Source: JAENVT01 sp031412355
Lineage (GTDB): Bacteria > Actinomycetota > Acidimicrobiia > Acidimicrobiales > Ilumatobacteraceae
Length of the DNA stretch: 7,309 bases
Reading direction: 5' to 3'
NCBI GenBank assembly: GCA_031412355.1
Contig: JANOCR010000232.1
Coordinates: 1-7,309, forward strand
Shown: in pieces, positions 1 through 5,519 of the stretch
Layout of the letters: each line of letters begins with the position of its first letter
Position numbering within the stretch: position 1 is the stretch's first letter
Program-made: the position numbers and the translations under genes
The notes under the pieces: generated by a model
Seen by the model: only the letters and a program-made list of their open reading frames with translations
Told to the model about the DNA's origin: nothing
Databases searched by the model: none

Positions 1-311
1 GCTACGGCGTAGTCAAGGCGTTCATCGGTCACGGCATCGGCGAGCAGTTTCACACCGACATTCAGGTGCTGCATTACTACGACGAGCGCGCCAACACGGT
101 CATGCGCCCCGGCATGACGTTCACCATCGAACCGATGATCACGATGGGCTCGTGGCAGCACAAGATGGTGTTCGGCGACGACTGGACTGCAATCACGTCC
201 GATGGCCGGCGCACTGCGCAGTTCGAGCACACGATCCTCGTCACCGACGACGGCTTCGATGTGCTTACCGCGCCCGGTGCCGTTTCGCCGTCGGCACCGT
301 GGCATCGTTGA
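1..311 (+). CDS. map: Methionine aminopeptidase type I, C-terminal part (5' end outside window)
   Basis: This enzyme removes the initiator methionine from new proteins in the cytoplasm, using two divalent metal ions. Only the last 102 residues are present; reading is open from base 3 to the TGA at 309-311. The visible part carries the family signature GHGIGEQFHT (metal-ligand His), followed by QVLHYY, PGMTFTIEPM (metal-ligand Glu) and TAQFEHTILVTDDG (last metal-ligand Glu, in FEH). These come in the order and spacing of type I MetAPs, and the protein ends about 30 residues after the FEH motif, as usual. The tail after the conserved VLT (APGAVSPSAPWHR) is short and not conserved. The 130-bp gap to the next gene suggests the transcription unit ends here. 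Identification is near certain; the N-terminal extension class (type Ia or Ic) cannot be judged because the start is missing. Confidence 0.96.
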   Translation, partial: YGVVKAFIGHGIGEQFHTDIQVLHYYDERANTVMRPGMTFTIEPMITMGSWQHKMVFGDDWTAITSDGRRTAQFEHTILVTDDGFDVLTAPGAVSPSAPWHR

Positions 312-357
312 CCGTGTGAACCTCGGCAGTGGGCAAGAGCGCGCCTGGTTGATCCGT

Positions 358-394
358 GTCAGCGCACAGAACGACTGTCGTTCTAGGGGCTGAC
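358..394. promoter_or_regulatory. 37-bp nested dyad symmetry between map and the MATE gene
   Basis: The inner arms AGAACGAC and GTCGTTCT (368-375, 377-384) are perfect reverse complements around T376. The outer arms GTCAGC (358-363) and GCTGAC (389-394) pair around the same centre, with 4-bp non-matching steps on each side. It lies 47 bp before the MATE start and 46 bp after the map stop. No run of T follows on the plus strand, so a classical intrinsic terminator is unlikely. A regulator operator or a U-less hairpin terminator for map are the alternatives. The GAAC/GTTC half-sites are 7 bp apart, not the 4 bp of a LexA box. Confidence 0.5.
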
Positions 395-428
395 GCCAAG
401 GCACTCGGCCCCCGCCGACCTGCACGCG

Positions 429-434
429 TAGTCT
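429..434 (+). promoter_or_regulatory. Predicted -10 box (TAGTCT) of a leaderless MATE transcript
   Basis: TAGTCT matches TAnnnT and ends 7 nt before the ATG at 442, so transcription would begin at or next to the start codon. I see no good -35 at 16-18 bp upstream and no Shine-Dalgarno before the ATG. The same arrangement recurs at other genes of this window, which is the main support. Confidence 0.5.
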
Positions 435-441
435 CGGTGAC

Positions 442-1776
442 ATGCAGTCTCCGGCACTCAACACCCGCCGCGAGCTCGATCGGCGGATCATTGCGTTGGC
501 GATTCCGGCACTCGGAACACTGGCGATCGAGCCGCTGTACGTGCTGGTCGACACGGCGATCGTCGGACGCCTCGGCACACCGCAGCTCGGCGGGTTGGCG
601 ATTGCCTCGACCATCTTGCTGACCGTTGTCTCGATGACCGCCTCGCTGGAGTACGGCGTGACCCCCGACGTCGCCTTCGCCCACGGAGCCCGGCGGTCCG
701 AAGAGGCCCGCGATGTGGCCACAGCTGCCCTGCGATTGGCGGTGATGATCGGCGTGCCGATGGGTGCCGTAGTCGCCGCCGCTGCCCACCCGCTGGTTTG
801 GCTGCTGGGTGGTCGCGGCGACGTGCTGGGGTACGCCGTCACGTATCTGCGGATCAGCTGCCTGGGCCTGCCGTTCGTCCTGGTCACTTACGTCGGGCAC
901 GGCGTCATGCGTGGCGTCAACGACCTGCGCAAGCCCTTGCAGATCGTGTTGATCGCCAACGTCGTCAACGTCATCTTCGAGATCATCGCGGTCTACGTCC
1001 TCGATCTCGGCGTGGCCGGGTCCGCATGGAGCACGGTGATCGTGCAGACAGCTGCGGCAATGATGTTCCTGCGCGTCCTGCGCCCACATCGCGGCGGCGG
1101 GAAGCCGAGCAGCGAGCGGACGAGGAAGCTGCTGCGCAGTGGCCGGCACTTTGCCGTGAGGTCGATCGCGATGTTCGCGGTGTGGAACATAGCGACTGCG
1201 GTTGCGGCGCGGGTCGACACGCCAACCCTCGCCGCCCACCAGGTGTTGATACAGCTGTTCACTTTCCTGGCCCTCATGCTCGATGCCTTGGCCATCCCCG
1301 CGCAGTCGTTGGTGGCCGGCGCACTCGGCAGGCACGACACCGATGAGGCCCTGCGCGTCGGGCGCACCAGCAACCGCCTCTCGCTGTGGTGCGCAGTGCT
1401 GCTGGCCGTGGCGCTGGCGGCGTTGAGCCCGGTACTGCCGCATGTCTTCAGCGCAGACTCCGCCGTGCATTCGCGGTTGACCGCCGGGTTGTTGATCTTG
1501 GCCGTCATGCAGTTCCCCGGCGCCATTGCATTCGCGTTCGACGGTGCGCTGATCGGCGCACACGACGAACGTTGGCTGGCTCGTCAGGCGGTGATCAACC
1601 TCTCCGGCTTCGCCCCGCTCGCTCTGGCGACGTTGCTCTACCCGGAGCTCGGCTTGGCCGGCCTGTGGGGTGCGCAACTGTCGTGGATGGTGCTGCGAGC
1701 CGTCGTCAACTGGCGTCGGTGGGAGTCGCGGCCATGGCTGCGGGCAGTGGGATCGACGCCAGCAACCGCGCCGTGA
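442..1776 (+). CDS. MATE family efflux transporter, DinF-like
   Basis: This is an inner-membrane exporter of the MATE superfamily, which uses Na+ or H+ gradients to expel organic cations and other toxic or metabolic compounds. At 444 residues it has the usual family length. The N-terminus (IIALAIPALGTLAIEPLYVLVDTAIVG, given here in abbreviated form: ALAIPALGTLAIEPLY then VDTAIVGRLG) is the typical DinF-subgroup start. About twelve hydrophobic segments alternate with short polar loops. A basic loop around residues 215-235 (PHRGGGKPSSERTRKLLRSG) separates the two six-helix halves. The C-terminal half opens with the repeat-like FAVRSIAMFAVWNIATAVAA. The ATG at 442 is preceded by a -10-like box rather than a ribosome-binding site. 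The 3' end overlaps the convergent methyltransferase gene by 71 bp. The substrate cannot be read from sequence. E. coli dinF is SOS-induced, but no LexA box is visible here. Confidence 0.9.
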   Translation: MQSPALNTRRELDRRIIALAIPALGTLAIEPLYVLVDTAIVGRLGTPQLGGLAIASTILLTVVSMTASLEYGVTPDVAFAHGARRSEEARDVATAALRLAVMIGVPMGAVVAAAAHPLVWLLGGRGDVLGYAVTYLRISCLGLPFVLVTYVGHGVMRGVNDLRKPLQIVLIANVVNVIFEIIAVYVLDLGVAGSAWSTVIVQTAAAMMFLRVLRPHRGGGKPSSERTRKLLRSGRHFAVRSIAMFAVWNIATAVAARVDTPTLAAHQVLIQLFTFLALMLDALAIPAQSLVAGALGRHDTDEALRVGRTSNRLSLWCAVLLAVALAALSPVLPHVFSADSAVHSRLTAGLLILAVMQFPGAIAFAFDGALIGAHDERWLARQAVINLSGFAPLALATLLYPELGLAGLWGAQLSWMVLRAVVNWRRWESRPWLRAVGSTPATAP

Positions 1777-2893
1777 GCCGTACCGATGCGGCACTCAGCC
1801 CGCTACCGGCGGCGTGATACCTGACCCACGCGGTTGCCTCGTCACTGTGCAGCACGGCGGCCACGTCGTCGAGTCGATCGGTGGTGCACGTGATCACCGG
1901 CACGCTGGGAAGCCACTCGCCGCGTCGATCGATGACCGCCTCGATGCGCCTGGTCTGATTGGCGATCAGGATCTTCGGGACCAATCGCTGGGTTACCCAC
2001 CGTTGCAGCACGGGCGACAGCACCGAAACATCGACTCGTGGCGCGACATACTTCTGCTTGGCGAAGCGAACCGAACGCCGACCCCACCAACATTCGTTGG
2101 GCTCGATCAATCCGCTGGTCACGAGCGGCGGGCCGGCGGCCGAGTCGCTGACGGCGCCGACCAGTCCGTAGTACTGGTCGCGAAAGTCGGCGGTGAACGT
2201 AGCGATGTCACCGAGCACGGGACCGTCGTTGGCCAACTCGACCGTGTCGGCGATCAACCCGGTCCACTGCGATGGCATCGCAATGGCCGGACGGGCCTCG
2301 AACGTGGGGCCGTAGGCCCGGCGAACCCGACCTTGCGCGCCGCCGACCTCCCACACCCCGGCCCACACGCGCACGTTGGCGTCGAACATCGGCGTGGTCG
2401 ACCACCACATCCAGCGCAGCGCGGCTTGCTGTGTCACGTCGGCGCGAATCGCAGCGACATCGCGGGTCGACAGCATCGACAAGGGAAGTACCAGCCCGAC
2501 GCGTCCGCCGTGTCGGGTCAGGCGTACCGCCAACGCCAGGAACTCTGCGGCGCTGTCGGCGTATGGCCCTCCGCCGAACTTCGAACGTCCACCGCGGGAT
2601 GTCGACGAGGCCAACTGGTTGAGGAACGGTGGGTTGCCGACGACCGCATCGAACTGTCGATCCTCCCAGTCGATCGACAACGAATCGCCGTGCGTCCACG
2701 ACGTCGTCGGATCGATATCGACTCCGGTGACGGTGGCCGAATCGGCAAACGGCGCCAGGAAGCGGCCGTCGCCGCATGCGGGGTCGAGAACCGCGCGCGG
2801 TACGAAGTCGCGCCGCACCTCGGCGACGACGGCGTCGACCAAATCCGGCGGTGTGTACCAGGCGCCAAGGAGCTTTCGTTGTGACACCGGCAT
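1706..2893 (-). CDS. N6-adenine DNA methyltransferase (Eco57I/TaqI-like, solitary)
   Basis: The predicted protein of 395 residues transfers methyl groups from S-adenosylmethionine to adenine in DNA. The N-terminus has LLGAWYTPPDLVDAVV (residues 8-23), the segment before motif I in gamma-type N6 methyltransferases. Motif I is LDPACGDGRFL (36-46; SAM binding), an acidic GVDID follows at 57-61, and motif IV is NPPF (87-90; catalytic). The C-terminal half (for example LVPKILIANQTRR and the closing ARLLASIPLP) resembles TaqI/Eco57I-type target-recognition regions. No restriction nuclease or specificity subunit lies in the window, so it looks like an orphan methyltransferase, although the C-terminal half could in principle belong to a fused type IIG enzyme that has lost its nuclease. 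I chose the ATG at 2893 because a TACGCT box lies 6 nt upstream. A GTG at 2914 would add seven residues and place that box inside the gene. The target sequence is unknown. Confidence 0.88.
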   Translation of the reverse strand: MPVSQRKLLGAWYTPPDLVDAVVAEVRRDFVPRAVLDPACGDGRFLAPFADSATVTGVDIDPTTSWTHGDSLSIDWEDRQFDAVVGNPPFLNQLASSTSRGGRSKFGGGPYADSAAEFLALAVRLTRHGGRVGLVLPLSMLSTRDVAAIRADVTQQAALRWMWWSTTPMFDANVRVWAGVWEVGGAQGRVRRAYGPTFEARPAIAMPSQWTGLIADTVELANDGPVLGDIATFTADFRDQYYGLVGAVSDSAAGPPLVTSGLIEPNECWWGRRSVRFAKQKYVAPRVDVSVLSPVLQRWVTQRLVPKILIANQTRRIEAVIDRRGEWLPSVPVITCTTDRLDDVAAVLHSDEATAWVRYHAAGSGLSAASVRLTARLLASIPLPAAMAATPTDAS

Positions 2894-2917
2894 CGCCCGA
2901 GCGTAGGGTCCCACCCC
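2881..2917. promoter_or_regulatory. Predicted bidirectional leaderless promoter, methyltransferase / coaA
   Basis: Plus strand: GTGACA (2881-2886; five of six matches to TTGACA), a 17-bp spacer, TAGGGT (2904-2909), then 8 nt to the coaA GTG at 2918. Minus strand: TACGCT (2905 down to 2900), then 6 nt to the methyltransferase ATG at 2893; no clear -35. The two -10 boxes share the TA at 2904-2905. The AGGG inside the plus box, 9 nt before GTG, could instead act as a weak Shine-Dalgarno for coaA. Confidence 0.6.
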
Positions 2918-3853
2918 GTGACCGACGCGCCAGGCCGCTATCTCACGTTCGGGCGTGACGAGTGGGCAGACCTGCGCGAGTCGACGCCGCTGACGTTGAG
3001 CGAGAGCGATCTCGAGTCATTGCGAGGCATCAACGAGAGCATTGACCTCGACGAGGTTGTTGCCATCTACCTGCCGTTGACGCGCCTGTTGAACCTCTAC
3101 GTGTCGGCGACACAGAAGCTGCACAAGGTCTCTGGCGAGTTCCTCGGCACCTCGTCACCCAAGGTGCCGTACATCATCGGCGTCGCCGGCAGCGTGGCCG
3201 TGGGCAAGAGCACATTCGCCCGAATTCTGCAGGCATTGCTGGCTCGCTGGCCCGACCACCCGAAGGTCGACCTGGTGACCACTGACGGGTTCCTGTACCC
3301 GAACAAGGTCCTCGACGAGCGCGGCCTGATGAACCGCAAGGGGTTCCCCGAGAGCTACGACACCCGCCGCCTGCTGCAGTTCCTCCGCGAGTTGAAGAGC
3401 GGCACGGCCACTGCTCACGCACCGGTGTACAGCCATGTGGTGTACGACATCGTCGAGGGCGACACGATCGAGGTCCGCCAGCCCGACATCGCGATCATCG
3501 AGGGCCTCAATGTGCTGCAGGTCGGCAAGCCGGGCGAGGCTGCAACCGAATTCGTCAGCGACTACTTCGACTTCAGCATCTACCTCGATGCCGACGAGGA
3601 CCACATCGAGGAGTGGTACGTGCAGCGTTTCATGAAGCTGCGTGACACCGTGTTCCAGAACCCCGCCAGCTTCTTCCGGCACTTTGCCGATCTGACTCAG
3701 GACGAAGCAATCGACCCGGCAAGATCTATCTGGCACGACATCAACGGCAAGAACCTGCGCGAGAACATCGTGCCAACGAAGTCGCGTGCTGCGCTGCTGC
3801 TGCGCAAAGGCCCCGACCACCGCGTCACCGACGTCTCCCTCCGTCGCCTGTAA
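2918..3853 (+). CDS. coaA: Type I pantothenate kinase
   Basis: This cytoplasmic enzyme phosphorylates pantothenate with ATP, the first and usually rate-limiting step of coenzyme A synthesis, and in this family is inhibited by CoA. At 311 residues it matches the length of the mycobacterial enzyme. Visible motifs are the P-loop GSVAVGKST (91-99, Lys97), TTDGFLY (121-127, catalytic-type Asp123), RKGFPESYD (140-148), YSH (171-173, pantothenate-pocket type residues) and IIEGLNVLQ (193-201). The start is GTG at 2918. An in-frame TGA at 2882-2884 lies upstream and there is no ATG or GTG between, so this start is well fixed. The gene is head-to-head with the DNA methyltransferase and shares its promoter region. 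It ends 3 bp from the stop of the convergent HAD gene, with no terminator hairpin between them. Nothing about the protein is unusual. Confidence 0.97.
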   Translation: MTDAPGRYLTFGRDEWADLRESTPLTLSESDLESLRGINESIDLDEVVAIYLPLTRLLNLYVSATQKLHKVSGEFLGTSSPKVPYIIGVAGSVAVGKSTFARILQALLARWPDHPKVDLVTTDGFLYPNKVLDERGLMNRKGFPESYDTRRLLQFLRELKSGTATAHAPVYSHVVYDIVEGDTIEVRQPDIAIIEGLNVLQVGKPGEAATEFVSDYFDFSIYLDADEDHIEEWYVQRFMKLRDTVFQNPASFFRHFADLTQDEAIDPARSIWHDINGKNLRENIVPTKSRAALLLRKGPDHRVTDVSLRRL

Positions 3854-3856
3854 CCA

Positions 3857-4573
3857 TCAGCGGTCGGCCAGCCAGAGGGGGAGGTCGGCGAGGGAAGCCA
3901 GTTCGACGAAGTGCTCGTCGTGGTCGACCTGCTCGAGATCCCACAGGATCGGGTACGGCACGTGTACGCCGTGCCCGCCGAGCGACAGCACAGGCAAGAT
4001 GTCGCTGCGCACGCTGTTGCCGACCATGCAGAACCGGGTGGGGTCGACACCCAACCTCGACAGCACGGTTGAGTACGTCTCGGGATCTTTCTCCAACACG
4101 ATCTCGACGTGCTCGAAGTGGTGTGCAAGCCCGCTGGTGGTGACCTTGTGCGTCTGGTGGATGAGGTCACCCTTGGTGATCAGGATCAGTCGCCGCGCCG
4201 CGCCGACCTCGGCCAGAACCTCGGGAACATGATCGAGCAACCGCACCGGTTCCTCCAGCTGCCGTCGGACCATCTCGATCATCTCGGCGAGCACCGTCGA
4301 TGGGACACGGCCTCCACTGATCGTGACAGCAGCCTCGACCATCGACAGGCCGAATGACTTCACGCCGTAACCGAAGGCGGCGAGGTTCTTGCGTTCCGTC
4401 GCGGTGAGTGCCGCCTTCACACCGACACCGTCGGGCGCGTACGGGGCGACCAGTTCGACGAATCGTTCCTCGTTGAGGCGGAAGCCGTCTTCGCTGTGCC
4501 ACAGGGTGTCGTCGGCGTCGAACCCGATCACGTCGAAAGCGCTCACAAAGGGCTGGTCATCGGTGGAGCGCAT
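3857..4573 (-). CDS. HAD-superfamily phosphatase (YjjG/COG1011-like)
   Basis: The 238-residue product has the full set of haloacid dehalogenase motifs. Motif I is GFDADDTLW with nucleophile Asp19 and acid/base Asp21. Motif II is LITKGD with Thr133. The motif III lysine is Lys162 (VLEKDPETY). Motif IV is MVGNSVRSDI with Asp191. The stretch between motifs I and II (about residues 28-115) is helical and long enough for a C1 cap, typical of small-molecule phosphatases; the substrate is not evident. Two starts are possible: ATG at 4573, overlapping the upstream regulator gene by 17 bp, or GTG at 4546, 10 nt after that gene's stop. Neither has a clear ribosome-binding site; I take the ATG. Either junction fits translational coupling as the last gene of the DUF77-regulator-HAD operon. 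A nucleotide or thiamine-pathway phosphate substrate is conceivable from context only. Confidence 0.85.
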   Translation of the reverse strand: MRSTDDQPFVSAFDVIGFDADDTLWHSEDGFRLNEERFVELVAPYAPDGVGVKAALTATERKNLAAFGYGVKSFGLSMVEAAVTISGGRVPSTVLAEMIEMVRRQLEEPVRLLDHVPEVLAEVGAARRLILITKGDLIHQTHKVTTSGLAHHFEHVEIVLEKDPETYSTVLSRLGVDPTRFCMVGNSVRSDILPVLSLGGHGVHVPYPILWDLEQVDHDEHFVELASLADLPLWLADR

Positions 4574-4922
4574 TGAGATAGTTGTACACCGTGATGCGGC
4601 TGACACCCATCGCGTCGGCGACGTCTTCGACGGCACGTCTCAGCGTGAACGCGCCCCGCTCGTCGAGCAAGCGGATGGCACGCTGCTTGTCTTCGCGTGC
4701 CAGCGATGGCAGCGAAGCACCGAACTCGCGCTCGACGGTGTCGATGAGCCGATCGAGCGCGCCGTGCAGTGGCGCCATTCGCACTGCGGCGATGATCGAA
4801 CCTTCCCAGCGCAGCGGCATGTCGCCCGGCTCGCGCTCGTCGGCAGGAACGAGCGAGGCGCCAAGGGCTTCGACGACCGGCTTCACCGCCAACACGAACG
4901 GATGGCGTGGCAGGCCACTCAT
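4557..4922 (-). CDS. Short YheO-like regulator with C-terminal HTH_22 domain
   Basis: The predicted protein is 121 residues. Its C-terminus (about 75-121) reads REDKQRAIRLLDERGAF followed by RRAVEDVADAMGVSRITVYN and YLNALHR. This is the pattern of the HTH_22 DNA-binding domain found at the end of YheO/DauR regulators (KqraVrlLdekGaF, then AvedvAeaLgvSr-TVYNYL). Family members of about 220-240 residues carry an N-terminal PAS-like sensor (PAS_6). Here there are only about 75 residues before the HTH, with LRWEGSIIAAVRMAPLHGAL as the most conserved-looking part, so the sensor is missing or replaced by a small domain. The ATG at 4922 overlaps the TGA of the upstream DUF77 gene in an ATGA, which fixes the start and suggests coupled translation. 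It probably regulates its own operon; its ligand is unknown. A longer reading from ATG 5036 is rejected because it runs through the DUF77 gene. Confidence 0.8.
   Translation of the reverse strand: MSGLPRHPFVLAVKPVVEALGASLVPADEREPGDMPLRWEGSIIAAVRMAPLHGALDRLIDTVEREFGASLPSLAREDKQRAIRLLDERGAFTLRRAVEDVADAMGVSRITVYNYLNALHR
4919..4922 (-). promoter_or_regulatory. ATGA stop/start overlap coupling DUF77 and regulator genes
   Basis: Read on the minus strand, ATG (4922-4920) of the regulator and TGA (4921-4919) of the DUF77 gene share two bases. This is the common arrangement for translational coupling, and it fixes the regulator's start in the absence of a ribosome-binding site. Confidence 0.75.
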
Positions 4923-5161
4923 GGATTCTCCGCCAGGCGCTCGGTGTGCAGGCTGACGTGGGTGGCGCCGTTGGCGAACGCCGCGTCGAGGACTGCCCGG
5001 GCGACTTGCCCGGCCTGCGCCGCTGGAACGCTGCAACTGGAACCGAATGGACCGAAGTCGATCTCGAATCCGAGTGCTTGGGCGGCCTGGATCGCCGATA
5101 TGACGTGAGGGCCGGGTTGGCCCTCGACGAACGGTTCGATGGTGAACTCCAGCAGCAGCAC
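4919..5161 (-). CDS. DUF77 / MTH1187-type thiamine-binding protein
   Basis: This small protein of 80 residues opens MLLLEFTIEPFVEGQPGPHV, continues with AIQAAQALGFEIDFGPFGSS and ends NGATHVSLHTERLAENP. The first beta strand, the GPFG turn and the GATHVSLH strand are the family pattern of PF01910 (DUF77, MTH1187/YkoF-like ferredoxin-fold proteins). Members of this family bind thiamine or related pyrimidines, and the length fits a single-domain member. The start is GTG at 5161, followed by CTG codons; a TACAGT box lies 8 nt upstream and no Shine-Dalgarno is seen. It is the first gene of a three-gene operon, overlapping the regulator by ATGA. Thiamine binding is known for relatives and inferred here. 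It could act as a carrier, a sensor or a sink; there is no transmembrane segment or signal peptide, so it is cytoplasmic. Confidence 0.86.
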   Translation of the reverse strand: MLLLEFTIEPFVEGQPGPHVISAIQAAQALGFEIDFGPFGSSCSVPAAQAGQVARAVLDAAFANGATHVSLHTERLAENP

Positions 5162-5169
5162 GCGACTGA

Positions 5170-5175
5170 ACTGTA
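5170..5175 (-). promoter_or_regulatory. Predicted -10 box (TACAGT) of the DUF77 operon
   Basis: On the minus strand TACAGT ends 8 nt before the GTG at 5161, the same spacing as at coaA, so the mRNA is probably leaderless. No recognisable -35 is present; the region where it would lie falls in the GC-rich hairpin at 5191-5229. A leaderless transcript leaves no room for a TPP riboswitch in front of this gene. Confidence 0.5.
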
Positions 5176-5190
5176 TCGAACGACGCAGCT

Positions 5191-5229
5191 GCGCCGGCCC
5201 GGGGACAGGTAGGGAGGCCGGGCCGGCGC
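5191..5229 (-). terminator. GC-rich hairpin downstream of the WXG100 gene
   Basis: GCGCCGGCCCGG (5191-5202) and CCGGGCCGGCGC (5218-5229) are perfect 12-bp reverse complements around a 15-nt loop. On the minus strand the stem starts 11 nt after the WXG100 stop. No U-run follows (the sequence after it reads AGCTGCGTCGT), so it would be a U-less terminator of the kind seen in GC-rich actinobacteria. It ends 15 bp before the predicted -10 of the DUF77 operon and thus insulates that operon or overlaps its control region. An operator role is the alternative. Confidence 0.6.
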
Positions 5230-5240
5230 GCTGTGATGGA

Positions 5241-5510
5241 TCAGCGGGCGCCCATCACCCGCTGCAGATCCGAACTGCGGTTGATGCAGTCGGTGCCGGC
5301 CAACTCGAAGGCTTCGTTGAGCCTGTTGAGCGCACTCTTGAACGTGGTGTTCCAGTCGCCCTCGAATTGCTGACGGGCGGGTCCTTCCCAGACCGTGCCT
5401 GCAAGAGCCGAACTGACGGTGCCGATCACCCCGTCGATTGCCAGCTTCTGTTGCTTCATCGACCGGCCGAGGCCGCTCAATTGCTCGGGATTGGCCCCGT
5501 ACATGCTCAT
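5241..5510 (-). CDS. WXG100 family protein (ESAT-6-like)
   Basis: The 89-residue product has the WXG100 layout: two predicted helices around a central W41-E42-G43, with WEGPARQQFEGDW marking the start of the second helix. Family members form helical-hairpin dimers and many are exported by type VII (ESX) secretion. The usual C-terminal YxxxD/E export motif is absent. The tail reads INRSSDLQRVMGAR and the only tyrosine is residue 4. It may therefore be exported as the partner of a second WXG100 protein, or stay inside the cell. No ESX gene (EccC-type ATPase, membrane component or mycosin) and no second WXG100 gene lie in the window. It has the strongest ribosome-binding site seen here. It lies 75 bp downstream of the Nudix gene on the same strand and is followed by a strong hairpin. 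Confidence 0.85.
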   Translation of the reverse strand: MSMYGANPEQLSGLGRSMKQQKLAIDGVIGTVSSALAGTVWEGPARQQFEGDWNTTFKSALNRLNEAFELAGTDCINRSSDLQRVMGAR

Positions 5511-5519
5511 CGTTGTGTG

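Noticed and set aside
368..384. LexA (SOS) box in front of the DinF-like gene
   Set aside because: The GAAC and GTTC half-sites are 7 bp apart rather than the 4 bp of Gram-positive LexA boxes, so SOS control is not supported.
265..1794. Long open frame on the minus strand (509 codons) opposite the MATE gene
   Set aside because: The translation is rich in Gln, Arg, His and Asp with no recognisable domain or hydrophobic core. It is the antisense shadow of a clear 12-helix transporter in GC-rich DNA.
1670..2884. Long open frame on the plus strand (404 codons) opposite the methyltransferase
   Set aside because: There is no domain signature and the composition is biased. The opposite strand carries motif I and NPPF of a DNA methyltransferase in order.
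2894..2914. Longer methyltransferase starting at GTG 2914
   Set aside because: It would add seven non-conserved residues, place the predicted -10 inside the coding region and leave 3 bp to coaA. The ATG at 2893 has the leaderless spacing seen at other genes.
3155..3820. Minus-strand open frame opposite coaA
   Set aside because: It has no recognisable domain and lies entirely inside the very well conserved coaA gene.
4574..4636. HAD gene starting at ATG 4636
   Set aside because: The extra 21 residues read through the HTH-coding region of the upstream gene and are Ser/Thr/Arg-rich with no match to the family. The ATG at 4573 or GTG at 4546 is more likely.
5162..5240. TPP riboswitch in front of the thiamine-binding-type gene
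   Set aside because: The region shows no recognisable TPP-aptamer core, and the predicted transcript starts at the gene itself, leaving no leader to hold a riboswitch.
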